This document shows positions 61,401 to 64,000 of a DNA stretch of 64,000 nucleotides, in pieces. Under the pieces are notes generated by a model. That model saw only the letters and a list, made by a program, of their open reading frames with translations, searched no databases and was not told where the DNA came from. A program made the position numbers and the translations under genes. The stretch is taken from assembly GCF_001522545.3 (NCBI RefSeq), contig NC_031768.1:113974802-114038801 (forward strand), given 5' to 3'. The stretch is from Parus major. Taxonomy: Eukaryota > Chordata > Aves > Passeriformes > Paridae. Numbering within the stretch: position 1 is the first letter of the stretch; each line of letters begins with the position of its first letter.

Positions 61401-63666
61401 CTCCAGGTTTCAGCAGGATGGAAAATATTACCACTGCATGTTTTCAGTGAAGAAAGGTTTTCCAAATAAATCTTCCTGTGGACTGCTGAAGTGAGAACCT
61501 TGGATTTCATTCTGTGGCACTTCTCCACAGTGTGAATGGTTAGTGCACATCAGCAGTTCCCCAGAGCTGCAGCCTGAAGGACAGCAGAGTGGTGGCTCTG
61601 GGACAGAAATAACCTGTGATTTTTTAAACATAACTATACACGCACACACGCACACACAGAGTTTTGTGTGGGCAGTCATAGGGGAGGAAATTAGTGGACC
61701 AAATGTAGGTAGTTGGCAGTAAGATTGCAGCCCCTTCTTAAATAGGAATATTTGTTTCTAGAAACCTCCTCTTGACCTTCAGTGTGAATGACAAGAAAAT
61801 AGATTAATATTACCGCTAAACTCACAGTACATTTGTAGCTGGTAAAATACCACTGAGGTATCATTGTGCTCCATTCCTGGAGATGGTGGAAGGTTGGCAC
61901 CACGTCACTTCTAACCATCATTGGGTAGAAATGGCAGCAACCCTTCAAAACACACAGAACACAAGACCTTCAAGGAGAAACTCCAAATCCTGATGGCAAA
62001 ATGCTGTGGAAGATAAATGCTACATTGAAGGGTGTGTTTCCTGTTTTCTGTTAGGCTGATTTCTGGTCGTTGCTGGATTTTGTTTTACCCAGAAGGGCTC
62101 AGGGGTACAGCTGAGTACTTGGCTCAGAGCAGGCCTTACCAGCAGAGTCACTTGTGGCTACACAGGGACAAGTGCTGTGGTTTATGGGCTATTTATGTTG
62201 TTATTCTCGTGCCCTTTCTGTTACGAAAGTTCTTTAGTGCTGGTCTTTCAGGCACCCAAAAATGTTTTGGAGAGATGAATTTTCCCTCTTGTTGTTCTTT
62301 GTATTCAAACTTTCCTGAAAGAGTGAGGTACAAGATGTCTTTACAGAATTTACCCCTAACTTTGCATGACCTAGTGGGCAGGATCATCCTTGTCTCACAT
62401 AAATGAGAACAGCCCTGTGAATTTCAGCTCAGGTAAAGAATTCCTGTTCAGAGTGACTTGCTGAAGCCCTTTGTCAGCTGGAGGAGCCTTCATGCACTGA
62501 GGTCATTGTTTATGGGGGTAGAGCCAGAAATGGGTGCTCATGACCAGAAATGTTAAGGACTATAGTGCTGTTACACACACTGGGACACAGCAGGTGCTTT
62601 CTGTTTCTTTTCCCCTCACAGAGTGTGTGGTGGCATGTCACAAGTTTGTGGAAGTCAATGCCCTGGGTCTCTCAGTGGCTGCCCTGAGCAGCTATGACTC
62701 CAACATGAGAGCGGCTGCATATTTTGTCTTGGCTTCCTTCCGCTCCCATCTGGAAGGGGCTCGCTTTCGAGAGAAGAGCCAGGTAAGACTCAGCTCCATT
62801 GCCAGTTTGGCAGGTGAGATCTTGTAGGTCATAGGCATGTGTAGGAGAGGTAGTGCCTTGCTCATCCACCTACATGCATGTTGTGAGAGAGCTAAAAGAA
62901 GCTTTTTATCCTACCTCCCGTTGTTTCTCCCTTACTGCTTTGTGTTTCCTCCTGTTTCAATCAGTGGACAGAGAAAGTGGGAAATGTGTTTTAGAAATTC
63001 TTGGGAATTTTGTTAGTAGGGATGGAAATCCTCGTGGAATTGATATTTGACCTGTATGGTCTATGAAATGTCCCAGAAGCTGATTTATGTAGTCATGCTC
63101 CTGTTGTGGTCATTTGGGCTGTGGTTCAGGCTCCTCTCCCTGGGCTCTTGCAGTTGTTGTATCTCTTGGATGCTGTGCAGAATGGAATCGGGCACCCAAA
63201 CCTCAGGTTCACCTTCTCCCTGAGCCTCTACATCGCTCGTGTGGCACAGCAGATCCTGAAGCCAGGTACAGGAACTTCCTGTGTATGTCACTGCTGGGTT
63301 GAAAAACAGGGCCTTGGGGAATGTTAATCTCCACCTGCTTTGTGCTCATGCACTCTTGGCTGAGCTTTTCATTCTGGGGAAGAGAAGGGGTGGGATGGCC
63401 AGCAGTATAATGAACCTCAGAGCGAAGGCCTTCTGCAGTTCTTGCAGTTCAGGTTCCCAGCTTGGAACACTGCACAGTTCAGCTTCCATTTATTCTTGTC
63501 CGTGGTTGTGGATTGGGAATGTTGTCCTCCTCCACAATGCCAGCTTTTTCTGTTCACAGAGGAGCACATGTACATAAAGGTAAACAGATTCCTTCTGTCA
63601 CACCAGTATTTGGACCTGAGGAAAGTACCAGGATTTTTCCAGCTTTTCTACAGCTTTGATTTGGAG
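28355..63666 (+). CDS. URB1: URB1 (nucleolar pre-ribosomal-associated protein 1), exons 1-33, 3' end missing
   Basis: URB1 is the vertebrate counterpart of yeast Npa1/Urb1. It is a nucleolar scaffold of the early pre-60S particle, working with the Npa2/URB2, Nop8, Rsa3 and Dbp6 group; in human cells it is also needed for correct 3' ETS processing. I joined 33 exons (listed separately) with GT/AG borders and continuous phase: 5406 nt, 1802 codons, no internal stop. The human protein is about 2270 residues, so roughly 470 are missing at the right edge. The start is the ATG at 28355 (G at -3, G at +4). After a basic leader (KRNG...AAKRACG) come the conserved GVRFKALLRD and VYDVVEGYVKIS, then the Npa1 N-terminal helical domain (about residues 60-390), a long HEAT-like middle, and from about residue 1690 the start of the C-terminal NopRA1 domain. 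It is mostly hydrophobic helices without catalytic motifs. Introns hold CR1 pieces but no other gene that I could recognise. MRAP would be expected beyond the right edge, from the human gene order. Confidence 0.96.
28525..28572. repeat. 16-bp tandem repeat, 3 perfect copies, URB1 intron 1
   Basis: The unit GGCTGAGGCGGCCCCG occurs three times without a mismatch directly after exon 1, inside the CpG island. Perfect identity suggests recent expansion, so copy number may vary between individuals. Confidence 0.95.
28736..28875 (+). CDS. URB1: URB1 exon 2
   Basis: Residues 47-93. Acceptor CTTTACAG, donor GAA|GTAAG. It encodes GLDTFVSV and VYDVVEGYVKIS, a highly conserved stretch at the start of the Npa1 domain. 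Confidence 0.95.
28965..29126 (+). mobile_element. CR1 3' fragment, URB1 intron 2
   Basis: A CR1 tail with CTGCCAGAACTCCAGG, TTGGACAGCGCTCTCAG, GGAGTTGGACTGGACGATCC and GGGTCCCTTCCAA, ending in the terminal TTCTGTGGTTCTATGA. It starts about 90 bp after exon 2. Confidence 0.9.
30084..30235 (+). CDS. URB1: URB1 exon 3
   Basis: Residues 94-144 (last codon split). Acceptor ATCCTGCAG, donor CACAG|GTAAG. It encodes MLIFQALEAILLRTASDLSH, part of the Npa1 domain. Confidence 0.95.
31405..31500 (-). mobile_element. Probable old CR1 fragment, URB1 intron 3
   Basis: A diverged match to the reverse CR1 tail: CCATAGAACTATAATG, then TCTAGTCCAGCCCCACTGCC. Heavily mutated, so the family call is tentative. 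Confidence 0.45.
31766..31898 (+). CDS. URB1: URB1 exon 4
   Basis: Residues 144-188. Acceptor TTTTTTAG, donor AAGCAG|GTAAAT. It contains VAQGPDSARDVYSHFD. Confidence 0.94.
32822..33000 (+). mobile_element. CR1 3' fragment, URB1 intron 4
   Basis: CR1 tail blocks on the plus strand: ATTAGATATTGGGAGGAG, CACAGGTTGCCCAGAGAAGC, CCCCATCCCTGGAAGC and GGAGCAACCTGGGATAGTGG. The extreme 3' end is lost. Confidence 0.88.
33330..33426 (+). CDS. URB1: URB1 exon 5
   Basis: Residues 189-221 (split). Acceptor TATTTCCAG, donor AAAG|GTACTT. It contains YIQFALSFLIAGD. Confidence 0.94.
34562..34647 (+). CDS. URB1: URB1 exon 6
   Basis: Residues 221-249. Acceptor CTCTTAG, donor ACTAAG|GTATGA. It contains DFIPDILRSEIKEDRVSTV. 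Only 86 nt. Confidence 0.93.
35295..35313. repeat. Perfect inverted repeat, 8-bp arms, 3-nt loop
   Basis: GATGTGGG-AAT-CCCACATC in URB1 intron 6. It would form a tight hairpin in the intron RNA. Confidence 0.9.
35778..35903 (+). CDS. URB1: URB1 exon 7
   Basis: Residues 250-291. Acceptor CATTTTCAG, donor AAAG|GTCTGG, a weak donor (C at +3). It contains VVHNKNVSKTQKVRFFTAD and WNGITDV. The frame stays open into the intron up to a stop at 36045-36047. Confidence 0.92.
36399..36448 (-). mobile_element. Very short CR1 3' tail, URB1 intron 7
   Basis: Only about 50 bp remain: ACCATAGAATCACAGAATGG, TTGGGTTGGAAGGGACC, TTCTAGTCC. This is the terminal block of CR1 in reverse orientation. Confidence 0.85.
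36590..36720 (+). CDS. URB1: URB1 exon 8
   Basis: Residues 292-335 (split). Acceptor TTTTTATAG, donor CAA|GTAAGT. It contains FLMDLCCSLKHGITFHDPS, nearly identical to the human protein. Confidence 0.95.
37009..37204 (+). CDS. URB1: URB1 exon 9
   Basis: Residues 335-400. Acceptor CTTCAACAG, donor AAGAAG|GTAAGA. It contains GGNLVLLHFLLGLKTAT and VADLVVNILKVCPDLL, among the best conserved parts of the family, and closes the Npa1 domain. Confidence 0.96.
37659..37796 (+). CDS. URB1: URB1 exon 10
   Basis: Residues 401-446. Acceptor CTCTTTCAG, donor TTAAAG|GTAAGA. It contains IYEAQPEIS and FIPLPRLLSMVMVTTVP. Confidence 0.95.
38212..38385 (+). CDS. URB1: URB1 exon 11
   Basis: Residues 447-504. 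Acceptor CTTCTTTTAG, donor AGCAAG|GTAGAA. It contains VKHSILSLVSMVLRRAL and EFVQLYREA. Confidence 0.94.
38943..39090 (+). CDS. URB1: URB1 exon 12
   Basis: Residues 505-554 (split). Acceptor TGCTTTTAG, donor CATG|GTAGGT. The first half (VLPDMNNIVAVWQSL) is conserved. The second half is a charged, poorly conserved linker rich in Glu and Lys. Confidence 0.92.
39091..41420 (+). other. URB1: URB1 intron 12
   Basis: 2.3 kb. Apart from the CR1 fragment at 39312-39965, no RNA gene or coding sequence was recognised. Confidence 0.8.
39312..39965 (-). mobile_element. CR1 fragment (about 650 bp), URB1 intron 12
   Basis: It begins GGATCACAGAATGATTGAGG and runs through the longer CR1 3' region, with blocks such as GTCCCAGCTCTCCCAGCC, TTTGCTGGACTCTCTCCAG and CACAACACTCCTGGTTTGGC. 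Reverse orientation. The open frames inside it on both strands are not host genes. Confidence 0.93.
41421..41537 (+). CDS. URB1: URB1 exon 13
   Basis: Residues 554-593 (split). Acceptor TTTGGTTCAG, donor GAAAG|GTATGT. It contains DDAETLLLKAALLQVICLYQKVVPHLV. Confidence 0.95.
41538..44255 (+). other. URB1: URB1 intron 13
   Basis: 2.7 kb, the longest URB1 intron in the window. About one third is the CR1 ORF2 fragment. Nothing else was recognised. Confidence 0.8.
42033..42956 (+). mobile_element. CR1 ORF2 fragment with reverse-transcriptase part, URB1 intron 13
   Basis: About 920 bp of the internal coding region of a CR1 LINE, same strand as URB1. Translated pieces show the CR1 ORF2 region before and into the RT domain: GPLQKETG, RSMGSDKICPQALRELTEE, YRLVSLTSVLGKITEQILLE and DNQHDFTKGKSCLTNL. 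It is split by a stop near 42730 and by frame changes, and breaks off abruptly at about 42956. Not functional. Unlike the other copies it is not a 3' tail, so it is either a rearranged copy or the 5' remnant of a larger insertion. Confidence 0.94.
44256..44368 (+). CDS. URB1: URB1 exon 14
   Basis: Residues 593-630. Acceptor CACACCTCAG, donor ATACAG|GTAAGA. It contains GLREEVPPLLQHHILKVALELPA. Confidence 0.95.
45217..45336 (+). CDS. URB1: URB1 exon 15
   Basis: Residues 631-670. Acceptor TTTTCTTGTAG, donor ATCAAG|GTAAGC. It contains GEKSVFYLLMKMFVTSTH. Confidence 0.95.
45337..47593 (+). other. URB1: URB1 intron 15
   Basis: 2.3 kb without a recognised transposon. It holds the two adjacent inverted repeats at 46231-46283. 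Confidence 0.8.
46231..46283. repeat. Two adjacent inverted repeats, URB1 intron 15
   Basis: CCCTTG...CAAGGG at 46231-46249 is followed 11 nt later by the perfect GTTCACTTGG-TCT-CCAAGTGAAC at 46261-46283. Function unknown. Confidence 0.9.
47594..47710 (+). CDS. URB1: URB1 exon 16
   Basis: Residues 671-709. Acceptor CTGGACAG, donor GAAAGG|GTAACA. It contains VLRDSGVFEYTWKELSIWLEHL. Confidence 0.94.
48326..48464 (+). CDS. URB1: URB1 exon 17
   Basis: Residues 710-756 (split). Acceptor TTTGCTGACAG, donor GATG|GTATGT. It contains ILLKLVTNPYPYTDKAADLLQEAS and ends SIPVSHID. Confidence 0.94.
48760..48962 (-). mobile_element. CR1 3' fragment, URB1 intron 17
   Basis: It starts CAGAACCATGGAATCCCAG, AATGGTTTGG, then CATCCAGTTCCACCCCTGTC and the block before CACCCTGTGCTGGACAGCAGC. 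Reverse orientation, about 200 bp, moderately diverged. Confidence 0.9.
49114..49326 (+). CDS. URB1: URB1 exon 18
   Basis: Residues 756-827 (split). Acceptor GTTTTTCCAG, donor GAACAG|GTACAG. It contains DVLDMVDVLIEGSDGLDEEIG and FPFSAVVPAALEARN. Confidence 0.95.
50267..50463 (+). CDS. URB1: URB1 exon 19
   Basis: Residues 827-892. Acceptor GCTTTTCTAG, donor GCTGTG|GTATGG. It contains TDLLHSQREPLALCLMFQFYDK and NQYYKLWIP. Confidence 0.94.
51004..51228 (+). CDS. URB1: URB1 exon 20
   Basis: Residues 893-967. Acceptor CACTTTAAACAG, donor AGCAGT|GTAAGA. It contains TLLKRAYERGG and VKQVLLYLKSTVENFSS. Confidence 0.92.
51762..51941 (+). CDS. URB1: URB1 exon 21
   Basis: Residues 968-1027. Acceptor TTATTTTCATAG, donor GACAAG|GTACCA. 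It contains LGPQLVDLYVDMLNILLCRSN, then an acidic, variable stretch. Confidence 0.92.
52584..53445 (+). CDS. URB1: URB1 exon 22 (large internal exon)
   Basis: Residues 1028-1315 (split), 862 nt, more than four times the next largest in-window exons. Acceptor TTTGTTACAG, donor GCCACAG|GTAAAG. It encodes several helical-repeat units in a row, starting TLEDTFTLIFRHPTLESWFLALE and ending YGFSRPAT. It is more GC-rich than the neighbouring exons. Confidence 0.96.
54352..54553 (+). CDS. URB1: URB1 exon 23
   Basis: Residues 1315-1382 (split). The acceptor used here is CTCTGCCAACAG at 54350-54351. It is the only nearby site that keeps frame with exon 22, giving VVSAVTPVLRKALWKELC, which matches the human VSSAV.PVLR. 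A better-looking CCTACAG ends at 54317 but would shift the frame. Donor GAGAG|GTGGGC. Confidence 0.88.
54744..54921 (+). CDS. URB1: URB1 exon 24
   Basis: Residues 1382-1441. Acceptor CTCTCTGCAG, donor TTATTG|GTGAGA. It contains WALADAISRVLENSEELHSWRR. Confidence 0.94.
56027..56085 (+). CDS. URB1: URB1 exon 25 (59 nt microexon-like)
   Basis: Residues 1442-1461 (split). Acceptor GCTGCACACAG, donor CTCAA|GTAAGT. It encodes CLVEGVDPDDWCSLVKTGLK. This is the shortest exon in the window; it is too short to stand out as an open frame and is placed by phase with exons 24 and 26. Confidence 0.88.
56234..56427 (+). CDS. URB1: URB1 exon 26
   Basis: Residues 1461-1526 (split). Acceptor CTCCCAAAG (A at -3, less common), donor AGAG|GTATAT. 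It contains YRYRDETFLKVLN and LSKLHMMITQHSLFLS. Confidence 0.92.
56428..58135 (+). other. URB1: URB1 intron 26
   Basis: 1.7 kb. No repeat or exon recognised. A 125-codon open frame at 57647-58024 shows no known family resemblance. Confidence 0.75.
58136..58246 (+). CDS. URB1: URB1 exon 27
   Basis: Residues 1526-1563 (split). Acceptor TTTGTTCCAG, donor GTGG|GTGAGT. It contains EALVDILLTAVQLSPSLCGS and VLLGAYGATLS. Confidence 0.93.
58336..58399 (+). CDS. URB1: URB1 exon 28 (64 nt)
   Basis: Residues 1563-1584 (split). Acceptor GGGTTTTAG, donor TCCAG|GTAAGC. It encodes DQKILLLLQLYEKNNQSLIN. The intron before it is only 89 nt. Confidence 0.9.
59188..59359 (+). CDS. URB1: URB1 exon 29
   Basis: Residues 1584-1641. 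It contains ILLWGPAAVEHHKTCKSLGK and RRLLPSE, strongly conserved. Both splice sites are poor: acceptor AATGTTTAAG (A at -3, broken pyrimidine tract) and donor GAG|GTGCTT. Confidence 0.92.
59883..59985 (+). CDS. URB1: URB1 exon 30
   Basis: Residues 1642-1676 (split). Acceptor TTTGGTTTCAG, donor CCAG|GTAAAA. It contains LDDFYDPCFLLQLFSELTRP. Confidence 0.94.
60417..60447. repeat. Tandem TGGTTAAGCAC-like repeat
   Basis: Three near copies of GGTTAAGCAC in a row in URB1 intron 30. Confidence 0.85.
61636..61660. repeat. CA/CG-containing microsatellite
   Basis: An alternating ACACGCACACACGCACACACA run in URB1 intron 30. Confidence 0.9.
62622..62782 (+). CDS. URB1: URB1 exon 31
   Basis: Residues 1676-1729. 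Acceptor TTCCCCTCACAG, donor AGCCAG|GTAAGA. It contains ALGLSVAALSSYD.NMRAAAYFVLASF. It leads into the C-terminal NopRA1 domain. Confidence 0.94.
63154..63265 (+). CDS. URB1: URB1 exon 32
   Basis: Residues 1730-1767 (split). Acceptor GCTCTTGCAG, donor CCAG|GTACAG. It contains LLYLLDAVQNGI and FSLSLYIARVAQQILKP, in the NopRA1 domain. Confidence 0.95.
63560..63666 (+). CDS. URB1: URB1 exon 33 (last exon in window)
   Basis: Residues 1767-1802. Acceptor TCTGTTCACAG, donor TTGGAG|GTAAGA. It contains EEHMYIKVNRFLLSHQYLDL.KVPGF. Phase 0 at its end. The gene continues past the window edge. Confidence 0.95.
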
Positions 63667-64000
63667 GTAAGAGTCCCATTTTAGGTGTCCACTACTTCTT
63701 CAGAGATTTATAGAAAAAAGCCATAAAAATACAATGAAATCTCATTCTCCTGGAGGTGGTTAATTAGAGGCATGTTTCTTTTGTTTCATGCTGGAATTAA
63801 AAATGTTATTTTCCGTGGGATTTTTGTTGTTTTCTTAATACTTAATGTGTTTCTTAATAACACACAATGAGTTGTGCTGTGTTTGCTTTTTGAGCACAAT
63901 AAACAGAATATTCAGCCCCAACTTGCTTACATTCATCTTTGAGCTTAGATTAGTAATGTTGAGTTCAACTGAAGTATTTTAGGAACAGCAACTTATAAAG
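63667..64000 (+). other. URB1: Start of URB1 intron 33 (partial)
   Basis: AT-rich intronic sequence with no exon or repeat recognised before the window ends. Confidence 0.8.

Larger units (their letters stand above)
59986..62621 (+). other. URB1: URB1 intron 30
   Basis: 2.6 kb with two small simple repeats (60417-60447 and 61636-61660) and several chance open frames. No exon recognised. Confidence 0.75.

Noticed and set aside
1..64000. tRNA, rRNA, CRISPR, bacterial-type operons, endogenous retrovirus
   Set aside because: None seen. The short tandem repeats lack spacer structure, and the only transposon family I could identify is CR1.

Overview
This is a stretch of vertebrate, most likely avian, genome. 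Protein-coding sequence is split into short exons with GT/AG borders, the only abundant repeat family is the CR1 LINE (at least ten pieces), and two genes are recognisable as neighbours on human chromosome 21q22.11: EVA1C (minus strand) and URB1 (plus strand). CR1 is also common in turtles and crocodilians, so bird is an inference. I cannot name the species.

Layout. 1-6333: part of EVA1C intron 2, no coding sequence found. 6334-6530: EVA1C exon 2. 6531-19125: EVA1C intron 1, with two CR1 fragments and small simple repeats. 19126-19252: EVA1C exon 1, inside a CpG island (about 18780-19700). 19253-28354: space between the two start codons, with no recognisable gene and a CR1 copy ending less than 200 bp before the URB1 start. 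28355-63666: 33 consecutive coding exons of URB1 in phase with one another, encoding the first 1802 residues. 63667-64000: start of the next URB1 intron. The last exons of URB1 and exons 3 onward of EVA1C lie outside the window.

The two genes are divergent (head to head), about 9.1 kb apart between start codons, each with its own CpG-rich promoter region. EVA1C encodes a cell-surface lectin-domain protein linked to Slit/Robo guidance. URB1 encodes a large nucleolar helical-repeat protein needed for 60S ribosomal subunit assembly. Nothing suggests that the products work together. The arrangement matches the human locus.

I did not find a new biological system here. The observations most worth a second look are the CR1 copy at the URB1 promoter, the choice between two 3' splice sites at URB1 exon 23, the weak splice sites of exons 29 and 7, two tight inverted repeats in URB1 introns, and a weak H/ACA-like layout in intron 10 of a gene known to host a snoRNA in human. 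All coordinates were read by eye. Exon borders rest on phase continuity, GT/AG signals and recalled similarity to the human proteins, not on an alignment.
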